Of a stretch of 64,000 bases of DNA, positions 10,542 through 21,224 are shown in pieces. The first letter of the stretch is position 1; every line of letters begins with the position of its first letter. Origin of the DNA: Streptomyces sp. Je 1-79 (GTDB taxonomy: Bacteria > Actinomycetota > Actinomycetes > Streptomycetales > Streptomycetaceae); NCBI RefSeq assembly GCF_025195125.1, contig NZ_JAMGSL010000011.1, positions 1-64,000 on the forward strand, in the 5' to 3' direction. The position numbers were made by a program, and so were the translations under genes. Below the pieces are notes generated by a model that was not told the origin of the DNA, did not search any database, and saw only the letters and a program-made list of their open reading frames with translations.

Positions 10542-10609
10542 CCACACTCCCCGGCCGCCCGTTGTCCACAGGGGTGGCCGGGTGTGTCCGGCAGGAGGAC
10601 AGTGGAGCC

Positions 10610-11413
10610 ATGCGGGGGTGGTGGCGCGAGATCGCCGGACTGGTTCTGCCGGTCGCCTGCGGAGGCTGCGGCAGGCCCCGTACGGAGTTGTGCCCGCACT
10701 GCCGCGCCGAGCTGACCGGCCGGGGGCCGCGCCGGGTCCGGCCCCTTCCCGAGCCGGCCGGGCTGCCGGTGGTGCATGCCGCCGCGCCGTACGCCGATTC
10801 CGTGCGCTCCGTCCTCCTGGCCCACAAGGAACGCGGCGCCCTCTCCCTGGCCGGGCCGCTCGGGTCCGCGCTCGCGAGTGCCGTGGAGGCGGCTGCCGGG
10901 CACTGTGGCGGCTCGGGGACCAGCCCCCTTCTCCTCGTACCGGTGCCCTCCTCCCGTCGCTCGGTGCGGGCGCGTGGCCACGATCCGACCCGGCGCGTCG
11001 CCCTGGCCGCGGCAGGCCGGCTGCGCCGTCGGGGGTGGGCCGCACGGGTGATTCCGGTCCTGCGTCAGCGCCGCGGTGTCGCGGACCAGTCGGGGCTCGG
11101 AGCCCAGGGGCGGTTCGCCAACCTGGCCGGGGCGCTGGAGGTCGTGCCGGGCGGAGCGCGGCTCATGGAGCGCGGCCGGGTCGTCCTGGTGGACGATCTC
11201 ATGACCACGGGCGCCTCGTTGGCGGAAGCGGCCCGGGCACTGAGTGCCGTACGTCCCGTCGTACATCCGCCGTTCATTCCAGGATTGGAAGGAGGCGGTG
11301 TGGAAAGGGGATTCGTACACCCCGCGGCGGCGGTGGTCGCCTGTTCACCGTCGTCGTTCGATATAAACCGGAACCCACGGGCGACTTGCATCGTTGCAGG
11401 TGGTGAGAGGTGA
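10610..11413 (+). CDS. ComF-family phosphoribosyltransferase-like protein
   Basis: A 267-residue ComF-type protein. I chose ATG 10610, preceded by AGGAGG and GTGGAG, rather than the TTG at 10562. An N-terminal zinc-binding module has two cysteine pairs (CGGC near residue 17 and CPHC near 28). The C-terminal phosphoribosyltransferase fold has the PRPP-loop signature VVLVDDLMTTGASL. In Bacillus ComF assists DNA uptake; in actinobacteria the role and any substrate are unknown. The C terminus runs about 60 residues past the PRPP loop into a region of ordinary composition. It follows lpqB by 68 bp and may be read with it. Confidence 0.88.
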   Translation: MRGWWREIAGLVLPVACGGCGRPRTELCPHCRAELTGRGPRRVRPLPEPAGLPVVHAAAPYADSVRSVLLAHKERGALSLAGPLGSALASAVEAAAGHCGGSGTSPLLLVPVPSSRRSVRARGHDPTRRVALAAAGRLRRRGWAARVIPVLRQRRGVADQSGLGAQGRFANLAGALEVVPGGARLMERGRVVLVDDLMTTGASLAEAARALSAVRPVVHPPFIPGLEGGGVERGFVHPAAAVVACSPSSFDINRNPRATCIVAGGER

Positions 11414-11708
11414 AAACACCCGTACGGAGGTATGTGGCTGCAGCGGGTGCCGACACCCGACCGAACGAGCTATGTTCGAGTTGTGAGGGGTGGCGAATGC
11501 TACGCCTCAGAGAATGCACGGGTGCGCCTACAGGACAGGAGTTCAGGGCGAATTAACCTCAGGTTGGTGGGGTGGGGATCTTGCCGACTGGGGAGGAGGA
11601 GGTGAAAGTCGCCAAGTCCGAGGCTCCGGCATTCACCGGAGTCTGGTGCAAAGGGAGATGCTCATCGGCCCAGGAGCCGATCTGAGTGATCCGGGAACGG
11701 AGTTCTGC
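11414..11708 (+). promoter_or_regulatory. Structured leader upstream of hpf
   Basis: This 295-bp gap holds a CGAAC/GTTCG dyad (11462-11466 and 11474-11478) around TATGTT. Further down are two consecutive hairpins close to the start. The first is 11622-11629 with 11636-11643 (8 bp, loop CATTCA). The second is ATCGGC (11664-11669) with GCCGAT (11676-11681), loop CCAGGA. An in-frame open stretch from 11490 has no convincing coding character, so I treat it as leader. Confidence 0.5.
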
Positions 11709-12389
11709 GTGGACATCGTCGTCAAGGGCCGCAAGACCGAGGTGCCCGAGCGGTTCCGCAAGCACGTGGCCGAGAAGCTGAAGCTGGAGAAGATCCAGAA
11801 GCTCGACGGCAAGGTGATCAGCCTCGACGTCGAGGTGTCCAAGGAGCACAACCCGCGGCAGGCCGACCGGTCAGACCGTGTGGAGATCACCGTCCATTCC
11901 CGAGGCCCGGTCATCCGGGCGGAGGCGGCGGCAGGCGACCCGTACGCAGCGCTCGACCTCGCCCACGGCAAGCTCGAGGCGCGTCTGCGCAAGCAGCACG
12001 ACAAGAGGTACACGCGCCGTGGCAACGGCAGGCTGTCGGCGGCCGAGGTGGCCGATGTGGTGCCGGGCGTCGCCCAGCTCAACGGGAACGGCGAGCTGAT
12101 CGCCGACGAGGCCGGTGCAGTGCCCACCACGATGATGGGCTCGATCGAAGTGCAGGGCGAAGGTCCCCTGGTGGTCCGCGAGAAGACGCACGGGGCCGCC
12201 CCCATGACCCTCGACCAGGCGCTCTACGAAATGGAGCTCGTCGGGCACGACTTCTATCTGTTCGTCGACTCCGACACGAAGCAGCCGAGCGTCGTCTACC
12301 GGCGACACGCGTACGACTACGGCGTCATCCATCTGGAGAGCGACCCGCTCGCCGAGGGCGGCGGCGCCGGTGGTGCCCTCGGCGGCTGA
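11709..12389 (+). CDS. hpf: Long-form ribosome hibernation promoting factor
   Basis: A 226-residue long-form HPF. I start at GTG 11709 (VDIVVKGRKTEVPERFRKH), with ACGGAG upstream, because the S30AE ribosome-binding domain begins there. That domain occupies about residues 1-105. A variable linker precedes the C-terminal dimerisation domain (about 155-220: TLDQALYEMELVGHDFYLFV). Long HPF binds 30S subunits and pairs 70S into inactive 100S dimers in stationary phase. The gene is monocistronic, ended by a strong hairpin at 12428-12465. The preceding leader suggests post-transcriptional or stress control. Confidence 0.95.
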   Translation: MDIVVKGRKTEVPERFRKHVAEKLKLEKIQKLDGKVISLDVEVSKEHNPRQADRSDRVEITVHSRGPVIRAEAAAGDPYAALDLAHGKLEARLRKQHDKRYTRRGNGRLSAAEVADVVPGVAQLNGNGELIADEAGAVPTTMMGSIEVQGEGPLVVREKTHGAAPMTLDQALYEMELVGHDFYLFVDSDTKQPSVVYRRHAYDYGVIHLESDPLAEGGGAGGALGG

Positions 12390-12427
12390 CCCACAGCCGC
12401 AGGACCACACCCATATCCGACCGTCAC

Positions 12428-12465
12428 GGTGCCCCTGGAGCGCCCCTTGCGCCCCCAGGGGCACC
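12428..12465 (+). terminator. Terminator of hpf
   Basis: GGTGCCCCTGG (12428-12438) pairs perfectly with CCAGGGGCACC (12455-12465). The 16-base C-rich loop can itself form GCG/CGC pairs. There is no U tract, as is usual in Streptomyces. Confidence 0.8.
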
Positions 12466-12524
12466 CCCGTGCTACCACGGGATCACCGCTTCGTCGCCCG
12501 GGCATGAAATCATGGCCTGCACGC

Positions 12525-12551
12525 CAACCGCTGCTCAAAGAGCAGCGGTTG
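12525..12551. promoter_or_regulatory. Perfect 12-bp inverted repeat before response regulator
   Basis: CAACCGCTGCTC (12525-12536) is an exact inverted copy of 12540-12551, separated by only AAA. It lies 46 bp before the response-regulator ATG, inside its leader or promoter. It may be an operator for autoregulation or an RNA hairpin. A separate hpf terminator already exists 60 bp upstream, so termination is less likely. Confidence 0.6.
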
Positions 12552-12597
12552 AAGGACCGAACACGAATTCAGGCCACGGCCTTCAGGGGGAGGAACG

Positions 12598-13353
12598 ATG
12601 GCGGACAGCTTCGGGCCGGTGCACAGCGGGCGGGAGTCCGAGGGCGCGGCCATCCCCGAGGGATCGGATCCGGACAGCGGGGAGTCCCGCAAAGAGCCGA
12701 TCCGGGTCCTCGTGGTGGACGACCATGCCCTCTTCCGCAGGGGCCTGGAGATCGTCCTCGCGCAGGAGGAGGACATCCAGGTCGTCGGCGAGGCGGGTGA
12801 CGGCGCCGAGGCCGTCGACAAGGCCGCTGATCTGCTGCCCGACATCGTCCTGATGGACGTACGGATGCCCAAGCGGGGCGGCATCGAGGCCTGCACCTCC
12901 ATCAAGGAGGTGGCTCCCAGCGCGAAGATCATCATGCTGACGATCAGCGACGAGGAGGCGGATCTCTACGACGCGATCAAGGCGGGCGCGACCGGCTATC
13001 TCCTGAAGGAGATCTCCACCGACGAGGTCGCCACCGCGATTCGCGCGGTGGCCGACGGCCAGTCGCAGATCAGCCCCTCGATGGCGTCCAAACTCCTCAC
13101 CGAGTTCAAGTCGATGATTCAGCGGACCGACGAACGCCGGCTCGTCCCCGCACCCCGGCTGACCGACCGCGAGCTGGAGGTTCTCAAGCTCGTCGCGACC
13201 GGGATGAACAACCGGGACATCGCCAAGGAACTGTTCATCTCCGAGAACACGGTGAAGAACCACGTCCGGAACATCCTGGAGAAGCTTCAGCTGCATTCCA
13301 GGATGGAGGCCGTGGTCTACGCGATGCGGGAGAAGATCCTCGAGATCAGGTGA
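12598..13353 (+). CDS. NarL/LuxR-family response regulator, orphan
   Basis: A 251-residue response regulator with ATG 12598 behind GGGGGAGGAACG. After a 30-residue acidic N-terminal extension comes a receiver domain (about 35-155) with D41-D42 and phosphoacceptor D87 (PDIVLMDVRMP). The C-terminal LuxR helix-turn-helix is at about 180-240 (LTDRELEVLKLVATGMNNRDIAKELFISENTVKNHV, quoted in parts: LTDRELEVLK, ISENTVKNHV). No histidine kinase gene adjoins it: hpf is on one side and a convergent glycosylase on the other. It is therefore an orphan regulator whose partner is elsewhere. The perfect inverted repeat upstream could be its own operator. Confidence 0.93.
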   Translation: MADSFGPVHSGRESEGAAIPEGSDPDSGESRKEPIRVLVVDDHALFRRGLEIVLAQEEDIQVVGEAGDGAEAVDKAADLLPDIVLMDVRMPKRGGIEACTSIKEVAPSAKIIMLTISDEEADLYDAIKAGATGYLLKEISTDEVATAIRAVADGQSQISPSMASKLLTEFKSMIQRTDERRLVPAPRLTDRELEVLKLVATGMNNRDIAKELFISENTVKNHVRNILEKLQLHSRMEAVVYAMREKILEIR

Positions 13354-13390
13354 GGGCCGGTCGGGGGTCAGGTGACGGCGGCCCGCGGGG

Positions 13391-14554
13391 TCAGGTGAGG
13401 GCCGCGGTCAGGGCGGGGGTCAGGTCCGGGCGGTTGGTCCGCTCGATCCGTACGGCGTCGCAGCCCACCCACTCGGCCGCCTCGCGCAGCGCCCGAGCCA
13501 TCGGGCCGACCGCCTTGGCGGTGTCCAGCGACACCTGCCGGGCCACCAGCGTGTTGCCCTCGCGCGCGGGGTCGACCCGGCCCAGCAGCTTTCCGCCCGA
13601 GAGCAGCGGCATCGCGAAGTAGCCGTGCACGCGCTTCTGCTTCGGCACGTACGCCTCCAGGCGGTGCGTGAAGCCGAAGATCCGCTCCGTCCGCGCCCGC
13701 TCCCAGATCAGCGAGTCGAAGGGCGACAGCAGCGTCGTACGGTGCCGGCCGCGCGGCTCGCTCGCGAGCGCCGCCGGATCCGCCCAGGCCGGCTTGGACC
13801 AGCCCGCCACCGTCACCGGGACCAGGCCCGAGGCCTCCACGACCGTGTCGAACTGCTCCGTCTTCAGCCGGTGGTAGTCGGCGATGTCCGCCCGGGTGCC
13901 CACGCCCAGCGCCTCGCCGGCCTGCCGCACCAGGCGCCGGAGGCACTCGGTGTCGTCCAGGTCGTCATGGAGCACCGCGCTGGGGACGGCCCGCTCCGCC
14001 AGGTCGTAGACCCGCTTCCAACCGCGCCGCTCGGTGCACACCACCTCGCCGTACATCAGAGCCCGCTCGACGGCGATCTTCGACTCCGACCAGTCCCACC
14101 ACTCGCCCTTGTTCTTCGCGCCGCCGAGCTCCGTCGCCGTCTGCGGGCCCTCGGAGCGCAGCTGGGCGATCACCGCGTCGTACGCGCCGTCCGGCAGGTG
14201 GTGGTACCACTGCGGGCGGGAGCGGTAGGCACGGCGGCGGAAGGCGAAGAGCGGCCACTCCTCGACGGGCAGGATGCAGGCCGCGTGCGACCAGTACTCG
14301 AAGGCGTGGGCGTCGGTCCAGTACGCGTCCTCGACCGTCGTACGGCCCACGGAGCCCAGGCGGGCGTACGGGATCAGCTCGTGCGAGCGCGCCAGGACGG
14401 AGATCGTGTCGAGCTGCACCTGCCCCAGATGACGCAGGACGCCCCGCACCCCCGCCCGGCGGTCGGGCGCGCCCAGGAATCCCTGGGCCCGCAGGGCGAT
14501 CCGGCGGGCTTCGTCCGCGGACAGTTCGGCGACGGGCGGCGGCACAGTGGTCAT
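13391..14554 (-). CDS. YcaQ/AlkX-type crosslink-repair DNA glycosylase
   Basis: A 387-residue winged-helix (HTH_42) protein. I start at ATG 14554 (MTTVPPPVAELSADEARR); the open frame upstream is a GNAT shadow. The family unhooks DNA interstrand crosslinks and removes bulky alkylated bases. The catalytic stretch reads GQVQLDTISV. Aligned from memory with E. coli YcaQ (VQIDTISV), the active pair would be Gln and Asp of QLD, the YcaQ type, rather than the QxQ of AlkZ self-resistance enzymes. It converges with the response regulator. It is probably general genotoxin repair, as no toxin cluster is nearby. Confidence 0.85.
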   Translation of the reverse strand: MTTVPPPVAELSADEARRIALRAQGFLGAPDRRAGVRGVLRHLGQVQLDTISVLARSHELIPYARLGSVGRTTVEDAYWTDAHAFEYWSHAACILPVEEWPLFAFRRRAYRSRPQWYHHLPDGAYDAVIAQLRSEGPQTATELGGAKNKGEWWDWSESKIAVERALMYGEVVCTERRGWKRVYDLAERAVPSAVLHDDLDDTECLRRLVRQAGEALGVGTRADIADYHRLKTEQFDTVVEASGLVPVTVAGWSKPAWADPAALASEPRGRHRTTLLSPFDSLIWERARTERIFGFTHRLEAYVPKQKRVHGYFAMPLLSGGKLLGRVDPAREGNTLVARQVSLDTAKAVGPMARALREAAEWVGCDAVRIERTNRPDLTPALTAALT

Positions 14555-14624
14555 GATCCGCAGACTAGATGGCGGCACTGACACCCGGGCCCCGGACCGC
14601 GGAACCGCTCGGACCGGGCGCCGG

Positions 14625-15206
14625 TCACACGCCGGACCACGGGGCCGGCAGATACGGCAGCGGGCCCGGCAGGCCCAGGTCCGAGGGGAGCAGCGCGCCG
14701 ACCCAGACGTCCCGCAGGACCCCCTTGTTCGGCAGGGCGGCCCGCAGGACGCCCTCGATCCGGAAACCGGCCTTCTCGGCCGTCGCCCTCGAACCCACGT
14801 TGCCGACCTCGGCCCGCCACTCCAGACGCGCACAGGCCAGGTCGGTGAAGGCCCAGCGGGCCAGGGCGAGGACGGCCTCCGTCATGTAGCCGCGGCCGCG
14901 GTGCTCCTTCGCCGTCCAGAAGCCGACCTCCCAGCCGCCCGCGCGCGGGTTGTGCAGCGCGGCGGCGGCGAGGATCGGGCCGCCCTCCCGGAGCCGTACG
15001 GCGAAGGTGTACTCCGTGTCGTTGCGCCAGCCGTCGGGGACGAGACGGTTCAGGAAGAACTCGGCGTCCTGAAGACCGTACGGCGAGGGGACGGTCGTCC
15101 AGCGCTGGATGTCGGGGTCCTGGCAGATGGCGTGGACCTCCGCGGCGTCCTCCGGCCCGAACGTGGCGAGGGTGAGACGTTCCGTGGTCAGTGTCGTCGG
15201 CTCCAT
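14625..15206 (-). CDS. GNAT-family acetyltransferase, RimJ/RimL-like
   Basis: A 193-residue N-acetyltransferase starting MEPTTLTTERLTLATFGPED at 15206. The TERLTL start and the acetyl-CoA loop (AKEHRGRGYMTEAV) followed by ARWAFTDLACARLEWRAEVGN mark the RimJ/RimL-like GNAT_3 branch, which often acetylates N termini of ribosomal proteins or small molecules. The substrate cannot be read from sequence. The upstream region holds two copies of a 15-bp direct repeat that may control it. It is 70 bp from the glycosylase gene on the same strand. Confidence 0.88.
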   Translation of the reverse strand: MEPTTLTTERLTLATFGPEDAAEVHAICQDPDIQRWTTVPSPYGLQDAEFFLNRLVPDGWRNDTEYTFAVRLREGGPILAAAALHNPRAGGWEVGFWTAKEHRGRGYMTEAVLALARWAFTDLACARLEWRAEVGNVGSRATAEKAGFRIEGVLRAALPNKGVLRDVWVGALLPSDLGLPGPLPYLPAPWSGV

Positions 15207-15237
15207 GACGGAATTCTGGTGACCGGACCGCCCGGAG

Positions 15238-15288
15238 GCGAACACTTTTCGGATCCGCGAGCCGGGCCGCGGTGCGAACACTTTTCGG
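15238..15288. repeat. Two direct copies of GCGAACACTTTTCGG
   Basis: Identical 15-mers lie at 15238-15252 and 15274-15288, a 36-bp period, between the GNAT and secA starts. Each core (GAAC-N4-TTCG) is a poor match to an actinobacterial SOS box. They may be paired binding sites; the remainder of the 275-bp gap shows nothing else clear. Confidence 0.55.
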
Positions 15289-15481
15289 GCGCTGCGGCAC
15301 CTTCGGCGCGTCTCGCGCGTTCTCATTCCGGGCAGCGGTGACGCTCCGGCCCTTCGGGCCTCCCGGCGCGGCGGCGGTCTCGCTTACGATGGCCGTTGCG
15401 GTGGGGACCACCTGCCGTGCCCGCGCCCGAGTCCATCACAAGACCCAGTGCCAGGCCCGACCGGCAAGGAGACCAGCCTCA

Positions 15482-18283
<2,802 letters not shown>

Positions 18284-18300
18284 CCCCTGGTGGGGTGGGA

Positions 18301-18332
18301 GGGGCCGGGCACCTGGTGAGGTGTCCGGCCCC
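18301..18332. terminator. Terminator between secA and Rv3235-like gene
   Basis: GGGGCCGGGCACCT (18301-18314) pairs with 18319-18332 around GGTG, 14 bp with one G-U, followed by TTCGTCGT. It sits between convergent genes and can serve both. Confidence 0.85.
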
Positions 18333-18372
18333 TTCGTCGTGGGCTGGCCTTTCGTCGTGGGCGGGCCCTTTG

Positions 18373-18888
18373 TCATCGGTGGGCGGCCTGGGCGGGGACG
18401 CGTGGCTGGGGCGCCTGCGTCGCACGGGCGTGGAGGCCGTCCAGCTCGACGGCGGCGCAGCGCCAGCGGCGGTCGGCGCCGCGTTCCAGGCGGAAGGCCA
18501 TGGCCCGGATCCGCTCGCCGGCGGCGACGGTCGCGAAGACCTCGACGGCGTCCGTCCTGGGTGGGTGGAAGTGGCAGGTGCGCAGGACCGGCCGGGCCCC
18601 GTGGATCCGCAGGGGCGTCTGCGGGGCGAGCTGGACGAGCTGCTCGTACGCCTCCCCGACGGTCTGGCCGAGCATCCAGTGGACGGGCCGTTCGCCGGTC
18701 AGGACGGCGAGGAGACGCTCGGCGAAGAAGGCGTGCGGTGGCAGGGCGCGGGGTGTCGTCGCCGTGGTGCGGGAGGCGATTCCGGGGCGCGCTCCGGGGG
18801 CTTTCCCCGCGCGGCCGCGGGGGCCCGTTCCGGCGGGGCCGCGCGGGGCGGTGCGGGCGGTCCTCGGGCTGGTGGCGGCGGTGGTCAT
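18373..18888 (-). CDS. Rv3235-family protein
   Basis: A 171-residue small protein of the Rv3235 family, found next to secA in actinobacteria. I start at ATG 18888 (MTTAATSPRTARTAPRG) with GGGGAA upstream; an in-frame extension to 19017 adds an implausible tail. Residues 1-60 are a disordered Pro/Arg/Gly-rich segment. The conserved domain (about 65-165) begins HAFFAERLLAVLTGERPVHWMLGQT and includes CHFHPPRTDAVEVFATV. It is predicted cytoplasmic, with no known activity. Convergence with secA and conservation of position are the only clues. Confidence 0.85.
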   Translation of the reverse strand: MTTAATSPRTARTAPRGPAGTGPRGRAGKAPGARPGIASRTTATTPRALPPHAFFAERLLAVLTGERPVHWMLGQTVGEAYEQLVQLAPQTPLRIHGARPVLRTCHFHPPRTDAVEVFATVAAGERIRAMAFRLERGADRRWRCAAVELDGLHARATQAPQPRVPAQAAHR

Positions 18889-19165
18889 GGACGTTTCCCC
18901 GTTCCCTCGCACCCGGGCGTCTACCGGGCGGTAACTTCTGTTGAGGATCTTGTACGGGGGTGGCTCGCTGCCTCGCAAGGCGGCGGGGGCGCCCGGGCGG
19001 CCGTCCGACAGGTTCACCTATCAGAGTGAGGAGGCGGCCTGCCGGGTCTGTCGCCACAGGGTGGGGGGATGCCTCGGGTGGACCGACGAGACGGCGGCCT
19101 GGAGACCCCGAAGGGGGACTCCGCACGTATCCTGAGGGCGTTTCCGACTACGAAAGCGGCCAGCC

Positions 19166-19672
19166 ATGCGCGTGTACGTCCCCCTGACCCTCCCCGGTCT
19201 CGCACAGGCGCACAAGGCGGGCGAACTGGGCCCCGGCCCGCTGACCGCCTACGCCGTCACCCCCGCCCTGCGCGAGTGGTACGTCTCCGACGACATCGAG
19301 GAGCTGGAGTACGCGGCGCTCAACCGGGCCGCGGCCGCCTCCCTGCGCCGGCTCGCCGGGGACCCGTCGGCCGCGCGGCGCCGGATCGTCGTCGCCGTCG
19401 ACGTGCCCGACAAGGAAGCGGTCGTCGACCCCGACCGGGGGCTCGACGCCGGCTCGCTGGGCGAGGTCCGTATCGCCGGAGCCGTACCGCTGGCCAAGGC
19501 GGCCGCCGTGCACGCCGACGCGGACGACGCAGAGCCGGACGTCTCGGCGGCGGCCGACGCGCTGGGCGCGGCGGACCAGGGCGACGACGACGCGCAGTTC
19601 ACGGTGGAAGGCGCGGAGGACCACGAGCTGCTCTGGTTCGGCGTGCAGGAGATCCCCGGGCTGCTGGGCTGA
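19166..19672 (+). CDS. DUF6912 family protein
   Basis: A 168-residue acidic protein of unknown function (DUF6912) starting MRVYVPLTLPGLAQAHKAGELG. It has no signal peptide or membrane helix. Conserved-looking blocks are AYAVTPALREWYVSDDIEELEYAA and the C-terminal HELLWFGVQEIPGLLG. The middle (about 115-140) is Asp/Ala-rich and likely flexible. It is 40 bp upstream of the HAD-hydrolase gene on the same strand and may be cotranscribed. The 277-bp gap upstream shows nothing definite beyond promoter-like sequence. Confidence 0.8.
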   Translation: MRVYVPLTLPGLAQAHKAGELGPGPLTAYAVTPALREWYVSDDIEELEYAALNRAAAASLRRLAGDPSAARRRIVVAVDVPDKEAVVDPDRGLDAGSLGEVRIAGAVPLAKAAAVHADADDAEPDVSAAADALGAADQGDDDAQFTVEGAEDHELLWFGVQEIPGLLG

Positions 19673-19712
19673 CCGTCCTCGGACTGTCGGCGGGGCCCGG
19701 TACCGTCGTGGC

Positions 19713-20372
19713 ATGGGGAAGCACGGGAAGCACCTGGTCTGGGACTGGAACGGCACACTGCTCGACGACATCGAGGCGGTCATCGGCGCGACGAACGCCG
19801 CCTTCGCCGAGCTGGGGCTCGAACCGATCACGCTCGCCCGGTACCGGGAGCTGTACACGGTGCCGGTGCCGAAGTTCTACGAGCGGCTGATGGGGCGGCT
19901 GCCCACGGACGCCGAGTGGGTGCTGATGGACGCCGCGTTCCACCGGCACTACTGGCAGCGGGCCGAGGCGTGCGTGCTGACCGCGGGGGCGGCGGAGCTG
20001 CTGGCCGCGCGGCAGGCGTCCGGGTTCACCCAGTCCCTGCTCTCGCTGGCGCCGCACACGGAGCTGGTGCCGCTCGTGCGGCGGCACGGGATCGAGGCGC
20101 GGTTCCTGCGGGTGGACGGGCGGGTCGGGGCGTCGACGGAGGGGAAGTCGGCGCACATGGTCCGTCACCTGGCCGCCTTGAAGGGCGTGGACCCCGCGCG
20201 GATCGTCGTCATCGGCGACGCGGCGGACGATGCGCGGGCGGCGGCGCATGTGGGGGCGCGGGCCGTCCTGTACACGGGCGGGTCGCACAGCCGGGCGTCG
20301 CTGGAGGTGGCGGGGGTGCCGGTGGTGGACTCGCTGACCGAGGCGGTCGCTGTGGCGGAGGAGCTGGTCTAG
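19713..20372 (+). CDS. HAD-family hydrolase
   Basis: A 219-residue HAD-IA-type hydrolase. Motif I is WDWNGTLLDD with nucleophile D11. The usual second acidic residue is Asn13 (DxN rather than DxD), which weakens general acid function and may mean a non-classical phosphatase. Motif II/III is GKSAHMVRHLAALKGVDPARIVVIGD and motif IV IGDAADDARAA. The length fits phosphoglycolate-phosphatase-like enzymes. The substrate is unknown. It converges with a DJ-1/PfpI gene across a repeat-rich terminator region. Confidence 0.88.
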   Translation: MGKHGKHLVWDWNGTLLDDIEAVIGATNAAFAELGLEPITLARYRELYTVPVPKFYERLMGRLPTDAEWVLMDAAFHRHYWQRAEACVLTAGAAELLAARQASGFTQSLLSLAPHTELVPLVRRHGIEARFLRVDGRVGASTEGKSAHMVRHLAALKGVDPARIVVIGDAADDARAAAHVGARAVLYTGGSHSRASLEVAGVPVVDSLTEAVAVAEELV

Positions 20373-20385
20373 GGGGCGTACGGCT

Positions 20386-20497
20386 GGGGTGGTGCGGGGT
20401 GTCGTGCTCGGGGGCGGTGCGGGGGGCCGGGCCGGTGCGGCCCGGTGGGGGTGCGCCCGGCCTTCGGCCGGGCTGGCGTTCCCACCCGCACCACCCG
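20386..20497. repeat. Large inverted element with central hairpin
   Basis: The arms GGGGTGGTGCGGGGTG (20386-20401) and CACCCGCACCACCCG (20483-20497) are near-perfect inverted copies. Between them GCCCGGCC (20455-20462) pairs exactly with GGCCGGGC (20466-20473) around TTC. It lies between convergent genes and can act as a bidirectional terminator. The right arm and the following CACCCGTACAACTGGGAT resemble a dispersed intergenic sequence I recall from other streptomycetes. Confidence 0.6.
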
Positions 20498-20669
20498 TAC
20501 AACTGGGATGACAGAGGTGCGGGTCTCCCCGTGGGTGGCACAGCGCCGTCGCCGGCCGCGGGCCCGTGCCAGGCGACGGCCGACGGCCCCCGGGTCGGCG
20601 ATGGCCGACCGCGGCGGTCGGCGGTACCGGGTCCGCGGGTCCGGTGGGGTGCCGCAGCCGTCCCTGGTG

Positions 20670-21224
20670 TCAGCCCGTCGCGCGGAGGATCTTCAGGAAC
20701 TCTCGCATCCAGGTCGGGTGGTCCGGCCAGGCGCGGGAGGAGACCAGGGTGCCGTCCACCACCGCCTCCGTGTCCTGGAAGGTCGCCCCCGCCGCCTGCA
20801 TGTCCAGTTCCAGCGCCGGGTACGACGTGACCCTGCGCCCCTCCAGGCTGCCGATCGCCGCCGTCAGGAGCGGGCCGTGGCAGATCTGGGCCACCGGCTT
20901 GTCCGCGTCGAAGAAGGACTTCAGGATCTTGCGGAGCTCCGGGTCGTTGCGGAGGTACTCCGGCGCCCGGCCGCCCGGGATCACCACCGCCACGTAGTCG
21001 CCCGGGTCCACCTCGGAGAACGCCAGGTCGGCGGGCCAGGTGTAGCCCGGCTTCTCGGTGTACGTGTCGTAGCCCGGCTCGAAGTCGTGCACCACGAAGC
21101 GCAGCTGCTTGCGCGCCGGAGCCGCGATGTGGACCTCGTACCCCTCCTCGAGGAGCCGCTGGTACGGGTACATGACCTCCAGCGACTCCGCCGCGTCCCC
21201 CGTCACGATCAAGATCTTCGCCAT
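20670..21224 (-). CDS. DJ-1/PfpI family protein
   Basis: A 184-residue class-I glutamine-amidotransferase-like protein of the DJ-1/PfpI superfamily, starting MAKILIVTGDAAESLEVMYP at 21224. The nucleophile elbow is AQICHGPLL with Cys115. GGRAPEYLRNDPELRK and TSYPALELDMQAAGA match family blocks. Members act as proteases, deglycases or glyoxalase III. Here the conserved Cys-His pair is present, but the specificity is uncertain. It starts 415 bp from and divergent to glutamate dehydrogenase. Confidence 0.9.
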   Translation of the reverse strand: MAKILIVTGDAAESLEVMYPYQRLLEEGYEVHIAAPARKQLRFVVHDFEPGYDTYTEKPGYTWPADLAFSEVDPGDYVAVVIPGGRAPEYLRNDPELRKILKSFFDADKPVAQICHGPLLTAAIGSLEGRRVTSYPALELDMQAAGATFQDTEAVVDGTLVSSRAWPDHPTWMREFLKILRATG

